Counted from the stretch's first letter, positions 44,670-54,710 are shown. The stretch is DNA of 64,000 nucleotides from Phycisphaerales bacterium (GCA_020853095.1 JADYZN010000014.1:62001-126000), one strand, 5' to 3'. A program made the numbers and translations. The notes: generated by a model from the letters alone, not told the origin.

Positions 44670-45794
44670 CTACCATTGTCTTGAATCCGGAACGTTCATC
44701 CAAGCCCCATCGTTCAGGATGGATTGCTGGCTGATCAGCCCCGGCAACGTCATGTCCAGTGCCTTGTGAATGTCGATGGGGCAGGGGATTTCACCCCTGA
44801 TGGCCGCGATGAAGTCCTTCAGGACGAAATAATCCCCGCCGCCATGTCCCGCGTATCGCAAGACTTCCGGCGGATTGCGCCAACCTTCCGGCAGATGGCG
44901 GGCATAGGGTTCCTGCATCATCAGCGTCTGCGCATCCAGCCAGACGTTCTTGTCGGCGTTCACGCCGCGAAGCCATATCTTGTCCCGTTCATGTTCGCTG
45001 CGCGCCGATTCGTAGCTGCCATCGGTCCCCTGGAGCTGATAGTTGGCCGTCGAGTGGGGGCGATCCGACACGATGTCGTAGCGGATTTTGATCAACCTGT
45101 TCTTCCGGGTCTTGGCGAGCATCACCACCGAGTCGCACCCGTACGGCTTGCCCCGCGGATCAAGATGGTGCGAACCGCTGTCCTCGCAGCAGACCCGTTC
45201 CACCCGATCCCCCTCCATCCAGCTCAGGATCGGGCCAAGGCTGTGGGTGGGATAGGGGACGCCGCGATGGGAATTGAGTTCAAGCCGCCATGGGGTCTGC
45301 TCAAGCAGGTCCTTCAATTCATGGATGTATTCCCCCTCGGCGTAATACACCTCTCCGAACATCCCCGCCTTCACCAGCCCCCGCACGAACTGGTTTGGCC
45401 GCATGTAGATGTAATTCTCGGCCATCATGTAGATGGCTTTGGACTGGTTGCCCGCCTTCACCAACTGCCGGCATTCATCAATGGAGATGGCCGCCGTGAC
45501 TTCGGACAGCACGTGGACGTTGCGCTCCAATGCCGCGACCGCCTGGCGGGCATGAAACTGCATCGGTGTGGCGATGAGAACCGCGTCCAGCCTGCACGAA
45601 TCGAGCATCCGTTGGTAATCGTCAAACGCCTGCTCGGCGCCCATCTGCGCCTTGCACGTTTGCAGCACCTCGTTGTTGGTGTCGCACACGGCCGCCATGG
45701 TCACGTTCAACGCCTTCAGCGAATCCGTGAAATTTCCGCCGCGTCGGGCCGCGCCCACCACGCCGATCCGAATTTGATCCTTTGCCTGTTTCAT
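44670..45794 (-). CDS. Gfo/Idh/MocA-family oxidoreductase
   Basis: 374 residues from the ATG at 45794, which overlaps the GntR stop by 4 bp (ATGA). N-terminal Rossmann fold ([19 protein letters not shown], then [20 protein letters not shown] and [10 protein letters not shown]), C-terminal GFO_IDH domain ([44 protein letters not shown] shows the usual Lys-to-His region). Uses NAD(P) to oxidise a sugar, polyol or glycosidic substrate. It is the first enzyme gene after the regulator. Confidence 0.9.
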   Translation of the reverse strand: MKQAKDQIRIGVVGAARRGGNFTDSLKALNVTMAAVCDTNNEVLQTCKAQMGAEQAFDDYQRMLDSCRLDAVLIATPMQFHARQAVAALERNVHVLSEVTAAISIDECRQLVKAGNQSKAIYMMAENYIYMRPNQFVRGLVKAGMFGEVYYAEGEYIHELKDLLEQTPWRLELNSHRGVPYPTHSLGPILSWMEGDRVERVCCEDSGSHHLDPRGKPYGCDSVVMLAKTRKNRLIKIRYDIVSDRPHSTANYQLQGTDGSYESARSEHERDKIWLRGVNADKNVWLDAQTLMMQEPYARHLPEGWRNPPEVLRYAGHGGGDYFVLKDFIAAIRGEIPCPIDIHKALDMTLPGLISQQSILNDGAWMNVPDSRQW

Positions 45795-46747
45795 AATGAA
45801 GACTCCCGTTGGTTGAATTCCATCACTTGTTTCAATACCGGATGCTGGCGCAGCAGATGCGCTTCCAGCGCTGTCTGCGACTCGGGCAGATCGCCCGCCA
45901 GGATGGCCTGCAGGATGCGACGGTGCTGATGCACGGTTTCGATTCCCGACGCCCGATCCATGCCTTCCCAGGAGAACAAAAAACGATAATATCGGCCGAA
46001 ATTCGCAAAAAAGTCCCGGATGTACCGGTTCCGGCTGGCTTCGATGATCCAGGCATGAAACCCATCGTCGACCCGTGGCGGCTCGGTGGGATCGGCCAAC
46101 ACGACATTTCCCGCCAGATACGTTTCCATGGCCGATCGCCCCTCGGCCGATTGCAGCTTCTGCCAGCTCAATCGCAGCGCCATGCACTCCAAAGTCAGAC
46201 GTACCGCCGCGAAATCATCCATGTCTTTTTGAAGGAACGGCCGCAATCTCCAACCGCGCCGGGGGATGTGTTCGATGACCCCCTGGCCCGCCAGCCGATG
46301 AAACACCTCCCGCACGGTGGTCGTGCTGACGGCGAATTGGCCGGCCATCGCCTGCTCACGCACGAAGGTCTCGCGACCTTCCAGACTTTGCGCAACCAGA
46401 TGCCGGCCGATCGCTTCGACATAATCCATCGGCGGATCGACAGGCGGATGTTTCCCCTGTGCTTTCTTCCGATTGGACGATTTCTGATCACGATGTTCAG
46501 CCTTGCGTGAGGAGGGATCAATGTGATCCTTACCCTTTGCCGATCGCGAGTTGATTCCAATTCGCGCCCCGGCCCCTCGCTTTTCCAGCAACCCCTCCTG
46601 TCGCAGTTGGTGCAATGCGGTCCGGACGGGGCGCGTGCTCACGCGGTAATGCACCGCCAATCGCTCCAACGTCGGCTCGCATGGCAACGGCTGTCCGCTG
46701 GACAATCGTTCCCGCAAATCCTGCTCGATGTACTGCGACCAATTCAC
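45791..46747 (-). CDS. GntR-family regulator with two winged-helix domains and FCD domain
   Basis: 318 residues. Unusually, two GntR-type winged helices are visible: one at about 1-65 (LPCEPTLERLAVHYRVSTRP, then HQLRQEGLLEKR) and one at about 105-172 (GRETFVREQAMAGQFAVSTT, then FHRLAGQGVIEHIPRRGWRL), joined by a basic Ser/Lys linker. An FCD-type ligand domain follows (about 180-305; FAAVRLTLECMALRLSW). It starts with GTG at 46747 and heads the operon down to 41229. A perfect palindrome lies 14 bp upstream. It likely represses until an acid-sugar-type ligand binds. Confidence 0.9.
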   Translation of the reverse strand: MNWSQYIEQDLRERLSSGQPLPCEPTLERLAVHYRVSTRPVRTALHQLRQEGLLEKRGAGARIGINSRSAKGKDHIDPSSRKAEHRDQKSSNRKKAQGKHPPVDPPMDYVEAIGRHLVAQSLEGRETFVREQAMAGQFAVSTTTVREVFHRLAGQGVIEHIPRRGWRLRPFLQKDMDDFAAVRLTLECMALRLSWQKLQSAEGRSAMETYLAGNVVLADPTEPPRVDDGFHAWIIEASRNRYIRDFFANFGRYYRFLFSWEGMDRASGIETVHQHRRILQAILAGDLPESQTALEAHLLRQHPVLKQVMEFNQRESSL

Positions 46748-46761
46748 GGAAAATCAATATA

Positions 46762-46783
46762 TTGACATTATATGTAATGTCAA
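46762..46783. promoter_or_regulatory. Palindromic operator (probable GntR-regulator site)
   Basis: Perfect inverted repeat TTGACATTA (46762-46770), TATG, TAATGTCAA (46775-46783). On the minus strand it contains a TATAAT that would serve as the -10 of the regulator operon, and on the plus strand a TTGACA that could be a -35 toward the cytochrome gene. A bound regulator would block both. It lies in the 136-bp divergent interval 46748-46883. Confidence 0.75.
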
Positions 46784-46883
46784 ATTATCGATTCCAGCTT
46801 CTTCCCATCACGTTGCAACGATAAAAATCATTTTGTAGGGTATTTCACACAATGAGTTTTCAAATGAAAGGCACAAACAATTT

Positions 46884-47471
46884 ATGAAAATCAAAATCCG
46901 CTCCCGTCGGTTGTTGGTAGCCGTTGCCTCGCTGGTTGCCGCCGGTTGTGTGGCCAGTGAGCATACGCCGCAGGCGACCACGCAGGTGGTTGAATCGACC
47001 CAGCAGCCGCGCATCGTCGCCGACTCGCGAATCGCGGCCGGGCGGTATCTGGTCCGCGTCGGCGGATGCAACGACTGCCATACGCCCGGATACATGCAAA
47101 ATCCATCCGCCATCCCTGAATCGCAATGGCTGACCGGCGTGCCGTTGGGATGGCAGGGGCCGTGGGGAACCACCTACGCGGGCAATCTTCGGTTGTTGGT
47201 GCATCAGATTGACCAGGAGGCCTGGGTGAAATATCTGCACACCCGAACGGCCCGGCCGCCCATGCCGTGGACGGCCGTCAATGCCATGTCCGATGAGGAT
47301 TTGCGGGCGATGTACGTCTACATCAAAAGCCTCGGCCCGGCCGGCGAACTGGCGCCCGCTTATGTACCGCCCGGCGAAGAACCCAAGACCCCGTTCCTGC
47401 AATTGTCGCCGGTGATGCCCAAATCCAAGCCGGCCTGCGATGCCTGTTCGGCGCCGGCCACCCAACCCTGA
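46884..47471 (+). CDS. Monohaem cytochrome c lipoprotein
   Basis: 195 residues. Lipoprotein signal ending VAAGC (Cys near 22), a linker, then a class I-like cytochrome c domain with one haem site CNDCH near residue 63 and later RPPMPWTAVNAMSDEDLRAMY, which provides a candidate Met ligand and the terminal helix. It is likely membrane-anchored in the periplasm and donates electrons to an oxidase or dehydrogenase partner. A possible second Cys pair CDAC lies near the C-terminus but lacks His. It is divergent from the GntR operon and 31 bp before the LrgA-like gene. Confidence 0.88.
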   Translation: MKIKIRSRRLLVAVASLVAAGCVASEHTPQATTQVVESTQQPRIVADSRIAAGRYLVRVGGCNDCHTPGYMQNPSAIPESQWLTGVPLGWQGPWGTTYAGNLRLLVHQIDQEAWVKYLHTRTARPPMPWTAVNAMSDEDLRAMYVYIKSLGPAGELAPAYVPPGEEPKTPFLQLSPVMPKSKPACDACSAPATQP

Positions 47472-47502
47472 TGGGCCGCGATCCTGGATTCATGGAGCAT
47501 CG

Positions 47503-47850
47503 ATGTACGGGCTGGCGATCCTGTTGTTTTTTAATTTCGTCGGGGTGTTGCTGCACGAATGGGCGCGCATTCCGTTGCCCGGGAGCGTGTTGGGTTTGAT
47601 CCTGTTCGCGGCGGGCCTTTTCAGCGGCCTCATCAAACTTCAATGGGTTGAATCGACGTCGCATCTGCTGTTGCGGCACATGCTGCTGTTTTTCGCGCCG
47701 GTGGTGGTGGGGGCGATGGCGTTGTCGGGCATCCTGCGACAGCAATGGCCGAGCATCACGCTGGCGCTGACGGGCAGTTTGCTGATCGGCATGCTCATCA
47801 CCGGCTGGACGGCCTCGGCGCTGATGCGGGGGCGCGATGATCAACCCTGA
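47503..47850 (+). CDS. CidA/LrgA-family holin-like membrane protein
   Basis: 115 residues from the ATG at 47503 (GGAG upstream). Four hydrophobic segments and the family stretch LPLPGSVLGLIL-like IPLPGSVLGLILFAAGLFSG, then LLRHMLLFFAPVVVGAM. CidA/LrgA proteins are inner-membrane proteins tied to murein hydrolase control or to metabolite export (pyruvate/glycolate) in other bacteria. It overlaps the LrgB gene by 14 bp, the standard pair. Confidence 0.9.
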   Translation: MYGLAILLFFNFVGVLLHEWARIPLPGSVLGLILFAAGLFSGLIKLQWVESTSHLLLRHMLLFFAPVVVGAMALSGILRQQWPSITLALTGSLLIGMLITGWTASALMRGRDDQP

Positions 47851-48547
47851 CGTTTTTCGCAACCCGTTGTTCGGCGTCTCGGTGACGGTGATCGCCTATG
47901 CGCTGGCCTCGGCGGTGCATCGGCGGTTTCACTGGGCGCATGCCCTGTTGCTGACGTGCGGCGGGATCGTCGCGTTGTTGCTGGCGGGGGGGATACCTTA
48001 CGAATCGTACAAGGTGGGCGGGGACCTGATCGCGTTTTTTCTGGGGCCGGCGACGGTGGCGCTGGCGGTTCCGCTGTACAAGCAATGGCGTCGAATTCGC
48101 AGCCATGCCGGGGCGGTGCTGACATCGGTGGCGGCGGGGTCGATTGGCGGGCTGGCCAGCGCCGGGCTGCTGGTCTGGCTGGCCGGCGGGTCGAGACTGA
48201 TCCTCTTGTCGATGATGCCCAAATCCGTGACCACGCCGATCTCGATTGAATTGTCCCGTGAATTGGGCGGATCACCGGAACTGACGGCCGTCCTGACGGT
48301 TCTGGCGGGCCTGCTGGGCAGCGTCATCGGGCCGGCGACGCTGCGCCGGTTGGGGGTTCGTCGCGACCTGGCGATTGGACTGGCGATGGGAACATCCTCT
48401 CACGGCATCGGCACGGCCCGCGTGATCCGCGAATCCGAACTTCAAGGCGGCGCCAGCGGACTGGCGATGGCCTTGGCGGGGATATTCACATCATTATGGC
48501 TGGTGCCGGTGTATTGGTGGCTTGGCGCGCACGCGGGACAGATGTAA
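47837..48547 (+). CDS. LrgB/CidB-family membrane protein
   Basis: 236 residues with about seven hydrophobic segments. Family text: FFLGPATVALAVPLYKQW, LLSMMPKSVTTPISIEL, LTAVLTVLAGLLGSVIGP and GTSSHGIGTARVI are close to LrgB/YohK. It works with the CidA/LrgA-like partner encoded by the overlapping upstream gene. Function in planctomycetes is not established; by analogy it takes part in murein-hydrolase control or small-carboxylate transport. Confidence 0.93.
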   Translation: MINPDVFRNPLFGVSVTVIAYALASAVHRRFHWAHALLLTCGGIVALLLAGGIPYESYKVGGDLIAFFLGPATVALAVPLYKQWRRIRSHAGAVLTSVAAGSIGGLASAGLLVWLAGGSRLILLSMMPKSVTTPISIELSRELGGSPELTAVLTVLAGLLGSVIGPATLRRLGVRRDLAIGLAMGTSSHGIGTARVIRESELQGGASGLAMALAGIFTSLWLVPVYWWLGAHAGQM

Positions 48548-48559
48548 AAGGATCAAACC

Positions 48560-48922
48560 ATGCCAACTCATGCCATGCACAACTCGATGGAACAGGCGAT
48601 TCATGCGGGTCGATTGCAACCGACCATGAATTTCAATCAGAAAGTGTGGGCGTTGACCTCCCGGATTCCGGCCGGCTCGGTGACGACTTATGCCAGCATC
48701 GCCCGCAAGCTGGGCACGCGCGCCTATCGGGCGGTGGGGCAGGCGCTGCACAACAATCCCTATGCGCCGACCGTGCCATGCCATCGCGTTGTCGGAAGCG
48801 ACGGCCGGCTGACCGGTTATGCACACGGCCTGCGGGCCAAACAAAAAATTCTGGCATCCGAAGGGGTCAAAGTGGTTCACAATCGTGTGAACCTCGCGGA
48901 GTCGATGTTTAACTTCCGCTGA
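48560..48922 (+). CDS. Methylated-DNA-protein-cysteine methyltransferase (catalytic domain only)
   Basis: 120 residues. The DNA-binding/active-site domain of the Ogt/AGT family: FNQKVWALTSRIPAGSVTTY, AYRAVGQALHNNP, and the active site VPCHRVVGSDG with the acceptor Cys. The N-terminal RNase H-like domain of Ogt/Ada is absent, as in short single-domain members. Repairs O6-alkylguanine by one-time alkyl transfer. It starts 12 bp after the lrgB-like gene. Confidence 0.9.
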   Translation: MPTHAMHNSMEQAIHAGRLQPTMNFNQKVWALTSRIPAGSVTTYASIARKLGTRAYRAVGQALHNNPYAPTVPCHRVVGSDGRLTGYAHGLRAKQKILASEGVKVVHNRVNLAESMFNFR

Positions 48923-48940
48923 TCGCCCTCCATTGGCGCA

Positions 48941-49150
48941 TTACGCAGCCTGAACCGACTCGATGCTGGTGATCTGCCGCAGCACGATGTCGGTCCATCC
49001 ACCTCGATTGAAAACAATGAAAAAGCGGGTGTCGGTGGGCACCGCCAACTGCGGATCCGTGACGTCAAAATGTTTGCCATCCGCGGTATTGACCCGGAAC
49101 GGCTCAAATGGCTCACGATCCAGCCGTGCGCGAAGTTCGTTTTTCGTCAT
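48941..49150 (-). CDS. Small unknown protein
   Basis: 69 residues from the ATG at 49150; other in-frame starts lie at 49156 and 49165. Reads MTKNELRARLDREPFEPFRV, then HFDVTDPQLAVPTDTRFFIV and VLRQITSIESV, a compact mixed alpha/beta protein. I believe similar short proteins are common near other genes in planctomycetes, but I cannot name a family. It lies between the alkyltransferase gene and rpoD, on the rpoD strand. Confidence 0.6.
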   Translation of the reverse strand: MTKNELRARLDREPFEPFRVNTADGKHFDVTDPQLAVPTDTRFFIVFNRGGWTDIVLRQITSIESVQAA

Positions 49151-49201
49151 GGCCATTACAACCATCCTTTGACCGAATTTATCGTACCTGGCGACTTGTG
49201 C

Positions 49202-50974
49202 CTACGTATGGGCCACGCTTCCAGGCAAAAAGCCTTCGAGTTTTCGGGCGCGTACCGGATGCTGGAGCTTGCGAATCGCCTTGGCTTCAACTTGGCGCAC
49301 GCGCTCGCGCGTCACCTTGAAAATCCGGCCGACTTCCTCCAGCGTGTAGGTATACCCGTCGCCGATGCCGTATCGCAGCTTGATGATCTCGCGCTCACGG
49401 TAGGTCAGCGTCTTGAGCACCTGCTCGATCTTGTCCTTGAGCATCTCCTGCGCCGCCGACTCGACCGGGTTGTCGGCCTTCTCATCCTCGATGAAATCGC
49501 CGAAGTAGCTGTCTTCGCTTTCGCCCACCGGCCGGTCCAGCGAAATGGGATGGCGGCTGATCTTCAAAACCCGCCGGGTTTCGCTGACGCTCATCTTGGC
49601 GCGCTTGGCGATCTCCTCGATGGTCGGTTCGCGTCCCAGTTCCTGCATGAGCTGCTTGCTGATGTTTCGTAGCTTGCTCATGGTCTCGATCATGTGGACC
49701 GGGATGCGAATCGTCCGCGCGTGATCTGCGATCGCCCGCGTGATCGCCTGGCGAATCCACCACGTCGCGTAGGTGCTGAACTTGTAACCCCGGCGGTATT
49801 CGTACTTGTCCACCGCGCGCATCAGCCCCGTGTTGCCTTCCTGGATGATGTCCAGGAACGACAGGCCGCGGTTGCGGTATTTCTTGGCGATGGAAACCAC
49901 CAGCCGAAGGTTGCCCCCCGACAGCTTTCGCTTGGCGTCCTCGTATTTGAAATAAATCTTGCGGACCGCCGTCACCCGCTTGTGCAGGGATTGCGCATCC
50001 TCCAGCACCAGGTCTTCCAGCCCCGAACGCTCCTGAAGGCAGACCTCCAGGTCCTCGCCCGGATCCTTGACCTTTTCCAGCTCGTCAATCCGCTGCTCCA
50101 GCTCCAGCATCTTTGTCGAGATGCTCGTCAGCTTCTTCATCAGCGGCGTCACCTTGCTGGTGCGCAGCGACAATTCTTCAAGCAGTTTCACGCTTCGACG
50201 GCGGCGCCGGCGGATCGCCAGCCGCAACTCGTCCAGTTCCTTGCGGACTTTGCAGACACGCAGCGAATCCCAGTCCTCGCGGTTGCGACCCAGCATCGCC
50301 CGCACCGAACCGAGGTTCAGCGGGATGCGCTGGCCGATCGTTCCCTTGTCCGCCTGGTCCTCGGCCGTCGAAATTTTCATCGTCCGGTCAAAGGGCAGAT
50401 CGCCGTCGTCCACCTGTTGCAGAATTTCCACCGCCGATTGAAGACAGTAGTCGCTCTCCAACACCTTGGAACGGAAAATCTTGCGGAAAATCTCGATCCG
50501 CTTGGCCAGCCCGATCTCCTGCTCGCGGGTCAGAAGGGGGATTTCCCCCATCTGCGTCAGATACATGCGAACCGGATCGTCGATGCGCTTGGTCGATGCT
50601 TCGGCCAGTTCGGCGTCGATGTTCAGATCGACTTCTTCCTCTTCCCCGGCCGCGCCTTCAGGCAGAAAATCGTCGGCCTCCTTCTTGGACGACGATGCCG
50701 CCGTGAGACTGGCCGACGCTTTGACCGTAGCCGGCTTGGGCTTGGGGCCTTTTTGAAATTCGCCGATATCCGCTTCGTCGATGAGCTTGATGCCCATCTC
50801 GTCGATCGTCATCAGCAGCGAGTCGAGCTTGTCGGGCGACACCACCTCGTCCGGCAGCCGCTCATTGAGTTCCTCGTACGTCAGATATCCCCGTGACGTG
50901 CCCATCTCGAGCAACGCATTGACCCGAAGGTCTACTTCTTCCTGCGAACCAGACCCAATCAAGGGCGTTTCCAT
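49202..50974 (-). CDS. rpoD: Primary RNA polymerase sigma factor RpoD
   Basis: 590 residues from the ATG at 50974, with AGGA at a proper distance; the frame is open 160 nt further upstream. Acidic region 1.1 ([20 protein letters not shown]), region 1.2 ([20 protein letters not shown]), a long non-conserved region, region 2 ([40 protein letters not shown]), region 3 ([18 protein letters not shown]) and region 4 ([35 protein letters not shown]). Region 2.4 and 4.2 are typical housekeeping sigma-70. It lies downstream of dnaG on the same strand, the classical macromolecular-synthesis pair. Confidence 0.97.
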   Translation of the reverse strand: METPLIGSGSQEEVDLRVNALLEMGTSRGYLTYEELNERLPDEVVSPDKLDSLLMTIDEMGIKLIDEADIGEFQKGPKPKPATVKASASLTAASSSKKEADDFLPEGAAGEEEEVDLNIDAELAEASTKRIDDPVRMYLTQMGEIPLLTREQEIGLAKRIEIFRKIFRSKVLESDYCLQSAVEILQQVDDGDLPFDRTMKISTAEDQADKGTIGQRIPLNLGSVRAMLGRNREDWDSLRVCKVRKELDELRLAIRRRRRRSVKLLEELSLRTSKVTPLMKKLTSISTKMLELEQRIDELEKVKDPGEDLEVCLQERSGLEDLVLEDAQSLHKRVTAVRKIYFKYEDAKRKLSGGNLRLVVSIAKKYRNRGLSFLDIIQEGNTGLMRAVDKYEYRRGYKFSTYATWWIRQAITRAIADHARTIRIPVHMIETMSKLRNISKQLMQELGREPTIEEIAKRAKMSVSETRRVLKISRHPISLDRPVGESEDSYFGDFIEDEKADNPVESAAQEMLKDKIEQVLKTLTYREREIIKLRYGIGDGYTYTLEEVGRIFKVTRERVRQVEAKAIRKLQHPVRARKLEGFLPGSVAHT

Positions 50975-51167
50975 AATCATTCCTGCACTCTTGCTAGCAA
51001 ACCCATCAGCGGCCGCCATCTCCAGGCCAAGGTCCTCAGGGATGTTCCTGAGCCCTGCAACGCGAGTCGTTGCGACCGCCCATCCAAATTGTATTACTGT
51101 CGGATGCGATAAATTTACCCTGCAAGCGATCATCGCGCCGCCTGGGCCGCATCCACTGTCCCATATT

Positions 51168-53018
51168 CTAGGCCCGCCGCAGGTCTCCCTGCCGGGCTTT
51201 TTCCTGCAAATTTTTCAGCAAATCCACCTCGGACTCCGCGGCCTGCGATTTGGCATCGTTTGTACGCCGCAGGGAGGCCACCAGTTTTTGTCGTTCCATC
51301 CGATCTTGTTCGGACACCAGATGATCCACCGCATCCATCAGCAACCGATCCAAATCCGTCCATTGTTCGGTTTCGTGGATCAGTTCCACCGCAAGGCCCG
51401 ATAATTCCGTCGAGTCCAACGTTCCGAGAAACTCCATGAAAACCGGCTCACCTTCATCTCGCTGATGATGCCAGTATGCTTCGGCCAGTTTCTGGCGTAA
51501 CGGATCCCTAAAGTCTTGTACGTTCAGATGTTGCTGCACATCGTGCCAACGTTCCGGTTGGGCCAGCAATGCCCCCAGAACCCACCGTTCGGCCCGGTCG
51601 CGAGCGCTGAGAACCGTTTGCTGATACGAAACCCCTACTGTCGGCCGGGAATCAAGCATCGCTTGAGGTTTTCGTTGCCCGCGTGAGCTTCCACGGCCAA
51701 ATCGCCGGTTCAATTCCTCCATCGGAATGTCGGTCTGACGGCTGACCCGCGCCAAAATGGCACCCCATCGCAGCGAATCCACCGGCCCGCTGCCGCGAGC
51801 GCCGGCCAGCATCGCCAGATATTCCTCAACCGCCTTCTGCTGGCTGGTCAGTGATCCATCGCCCGCCAGCCGCTGCTGCAATTGCCGCCATGTATATGAT
51901 AAAGCGTCCTGAGCCTTGTCAAATAATTGCTCAAATTCCGACGCCCCATGCTCCATCAGAAATTCATCGGGATCGACCCCGGCCGGCATCGAGGCGATCA
52001 AAATTTCCACCGGTTGGGTCAAAAACAATTCCACCGCCCGGTTCGTCGCCAGGTCGCCGGCCGAATCGGCGTCAAATAACAACACGATCCGATCCGCAAA
52101 ACGTCGCATCAATCCGACGTGTTGTTCGGTCAATGCCGTTCCCAGCGATGAGACCACGTTGCTCACGCCGAACTGGTGCGCCATGATGACGTCGGTGTAA
52201 CCCTCAACCACCATCAGCGTCCGCTTCTCGACGGCCCGCTGTCGCGCCAGGTCCATTCCATAAAGCGATCGGCTCTTGGAAAACAGCGGCGTTTCGGGGC
52301 TGTTGAGGTATTTGGCGGGGTCTTGCGACCCCGGCATCACCCGTCCGCCAAAGGCGATGATTCGACCCGATTCATCACGGATCGGAAACATCAGCCGATT
52401 GCGGAACGTGTCATAATACCCGCCATCCCGCTCGCGCTGTTTGACCAGGCCGGCATGCATCAGGATATCCGGCGAATACTTTCGCCCGACGGGGCTGGTC
52501 AATAACCCATCCCAGGCATCGGGCGCGACTCCGATTTGGAATCGGCGGATCGACTCGTCATTAAACCCTCGTTGTTGAAGGTATTGCCGGGCCGCCTTCC
52601 CCTGGGTGGGATGGGACAGTAACTTTTCAAAGAACACGCAAGCGGCAGACTGCGCTTCAAGCAGCACCTGCCGCCGGCTGAATTTTTCGCTCGACCCGCC
52701 TTGGCGGGGCATTTCGATGCCGGCCCGCTCACCTAGCAGACGCATCGCATCCATGAATTCGATGCGATCCCGTCGCATCACGAAATCGATTGCATTGCCT
52801 CCAGCCTTGCAGCCGTAACAGTGATAAAACTGCTTGGTCGGACTGACATGGAACGAAGGCGTTTTTTCCTGATGAAACGGGCATAACCCCACAAAGTCTT
52901 TTCCCCGCCGCTTGAGCGCTACCGTCTGGCCGATCAATTCGACGATATCGGTGGCATGCAAGACCGAGGTTTTGAACTCATTTCCAGTGCGGTTTGCGCT
53001 CAAAAGACCTCCAGGCAT
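51168..53018 (-). CDS. dnaG: DNA primase DnaG
   Basis: 616 residues from the ATG at 53018. Alternatives are a TTG at 53045 and a TTG at 53003 that has GGAGG just upstream, so the true start may be 53003. N-terminal zinc finger ([11 protein letters not shown] ... [10 protein letters not shown]), TOPRIM core ([28 protein letters not shown]) and a C-terminal helicase-binding domain. Synthesises replication primers. A perfect-spacing promoter sits at 53137-53165; rpoD follows 193 bp after its stop. Confidence 0.96.
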   Translation of the reverse strand: MPGGLLSANRTGNEFKTSVLHATDIVELIGQTVALKRRGKDFVGLCPFHQEKTPSFHVSPTKQFYHCYGCKAGGNAIDFVMRRDRIEFMDAMRLLGERAGIEMPRQGGSSEKFSRRQVLLEAQSAACVFFEKLLSHPTQGKAARQYLQQRGFNDESIRRFQIGVAPDAWDGLLTSPVGRKYSPDILMHAGLVKQRERDGGYYDTFRNRLMFPIRDESGRIIAFGGRVMPGSQDPAKYLNSPETPLFSKSRSLYGMDLARQRAVEKRTLMVVEGYTDVIMAHQFGVSNVVSSLGTALTEQHVGLMRRFADRIVLLFDADSAGDLATNRAVELFLTQPVEILIASMPAGVDPDEFLMEHGASEFEQLFDKAQDALSYTWRQLQQRLAGDGSLTSQQKAVEEYLAMLAGARGSGPVDSLRWGAILARVSRQTDIPMEELNRRFGRGSSRGQRKPQAMLDSRPTVGVSYQQTVLSARDRAERWVLGALLAQPERWHDVQQHLNVQDFRDPLRQKLAEAYWHHQRDEGEPVFMEFLGTLDSTELSGLAVELIHETEQWTDLDRLLMDAVDHLVSEQDRMERQKLVASLRRTNDAKSQAAESEVDLLKNLQEKARQGDLRRA

Positions 53019-53136
53019 ATCATGGCCGGGGCCAAAATCAGGCAACAGCGCCCACCGGTCGTCGGTGTTCCCTTAGACGACGTAAGTTGATTCACTACAA
53101 CGACTAACATCAAAATCGACTGCGTGCGAACGCTCA

Positions 53137-53165
53137 AATATAACACCGTTTTGGGGGCGGGTCAA
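53137..53165 (-). promoter_or_regulatory. Sigma-70-type promoter of dnaG-rpoD
   Basis: Minus-strand TTGACC (53165-53160), 17-bp spacer, TATATT (53142-53137), with transcription expected near 53130, about 110 nt before the primase start. Five of six consensus bases in each box. Confidence 0.7.
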
Positions 53166-53211
53166 ATATCAGTATTGATAAAAACATCCTAACTACATTA
53201 TAGGACATAAG

Positions 53212-54642
53212 TTAAGGCGAGATTGTTTGATTGGCCTGCCGCTCGATCTGGAGACGAACCATCAACCTGAGGATTCGTCGAATCCGATCGGCCAATGCTT
53301 CTGGTGGTGGCCCGGCCAGCGATTGCCATTGGTCGGCATGTTCCCGCAAATAGCGCTGGGCCTCGGTTTGTGACAGCGGCAAATCGACTGCGAAAGGCGC
53401 TTCATCCAATCCGCACAAAGCCAGCGCGATACGAATCCGCATCGACCGATTGGCCGACAACAGAGATCGAAAATCGTCGCGCGACAACGTTCGCAACGCG
53501 GCGGCGGATCGAAACAGCGAATCGAGCCGTTCGATGGCCGGATCGGTGTATTGGTTCGGATCGGCAGGAGGGGCGAACGGGCCATCCATCCCGGCCGGCC
53601 GGGTGGTGGCGATGGGGCTGGCGGTGTCCGGATTGTAAAAGCGTTCCCAACCGGCGGGCGGGTCGTGGGGCAGTGGCAACATCGAACGGATTGCCTGATC
53701 GACCGCATCGGCCGCATCCGAACGATTGGCCAGCAACGCCGCTCCGATCAGGGTTTGCACGGATTCACTGGTGGCTTTCAGATCAATCCAACGGGCCTGC
53801 GGATCATCGGTCAATGGTTCGCCGCTGAGTTGATACGCCAATGCCCAAAGGCCCGCTGAATGGCGGCGGTTGACAGCAAATCGCACCCGAAGCAGCAGAT
53901 CGATCGACTTGTTGGCGGCGCGGGTGGCGGCGGCATCTTGCAGGCAATCGCCCGCCAGATACAGCGCCAGCGTGGCATTGCGAAAATCATTGGAATCCAG
54001 TTGCAACAATCGTCGGGATTGGGGCTGATCGCTCAGGATCGTCGGCCAACCGCCGGTGCCGACCTGTTGGCGCAACAGCCAGAACAATGCCCGATTGGTG
54101 GATCGTCCAAGTCGTTCATCATTTGGTGCCTGATCGCGCAGAATCAGATACAGCCCCAGCGCGGCGATGGTGGAGGATCGGTCGGATGCGACGGTGGATG
54201 GTTCTCGTCCTCCGGCCGATGCGCCGAAGATCGCGATTTTGGGTATCCGGCCATTGGCCTGTTGAGCGGCGGCCAGCCCATGTGCCACGTTGAGGGCGGC
54301 GTCGAACAATTGAGGGTCGTCCAACTCCCTGGCGGCCAGCGCCAGGATCAATCCGGCGGCCGGCGTGGCGGCGGCGTTGAGATCGACCGCCGGTGCGTCG
54401 GCCGTCGTTCCCGGCGAGGCGGGCTGGGTTGCGGGCCATGCCCAACCATACGGCCGGCGAACCGCCATGTCGGCCAGTTGTCTACATTCGCGGTGGAGTT
54501 GTTCGATCCATTGTGAGGTTGATTGAGTGGCGGGGGGGGCCGTTTGTTGTGCATTGGCGCGGCCAATCCAAGTGCAGATGACGATCAGGATGACCCAAAC
54601 AATCATCCGGTTTTTCGATGGCTTGCACCCGTACGGCATCAT
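53212..54642 (-). CDS. Secreted alpha-helical-toroid protein, possibly pectate-lyase-like
   Basis: About 476 residues. A signal peptide follows a short basic N-region (MIVWVILIVICTWIGRANAQ). The rest is helical, with the shared pattern RALFWLLRQQVGTGGWPTIL, in which GGWP is the hallmark turn of PL10-type pectic-acid lyases and other (alpha/alpha)-barrel enzymes; LLLRVRFAVNRRHSAGLWAL resembles the later conserved segment. The catalytic acid/base residues cannot be assigned with confidence. Start choice is uncertain (54642, 54639 or 54606), and a TATAAT-like box overlaps the first. Divergent from yjbQ. Confidence 0.6.
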   Translation of the reverse strand: MMPYGCKPSKNRMIVWVILIVICTWIGRANAQQTAPPATQSTSQWIEQLHRECRQLADMAVRRPYGWAWPATQPASPGTTADAPAVDLNAAATPAAGLILALAARELDDPQLFDAALNVAHGLAAAQQANGRIPKIAIFGASAGGREPSTVASDRSSTIAALGLYLILRDQAPNDERLGRSTNRALFWLLRQQVGTGGWPTILSDQPQSRRLLQLDSNDFRNATLALYLAGDCLQDAAATRAANKSIDLLLRVRFAVNRRHSAGLWALAYQLSGEPLTDDPQARWIDLKATSESVQTLIGAALLANRSDAADAVDQAIRSMLPLPHDPPAGWERFYNPDTASPIATTRPAGMDGPFAPPADPNQYTDPAIERLDSLFRSAAALRTLSRDDFRSLLSANRSMRIRIALALCGLDEAPFAVDLPLSQTEAQRYLREHADQWQSLAGPPPEALADRIRRILRLMVRLQIERQANQTISP

Positions 54643-54710
54643 GGCATTATAAGGGTTTGGCCGTGCCATGGGTGCGGAATGGAATGACAAAAAAAGTCGA
54701 TTGGAGCGAC

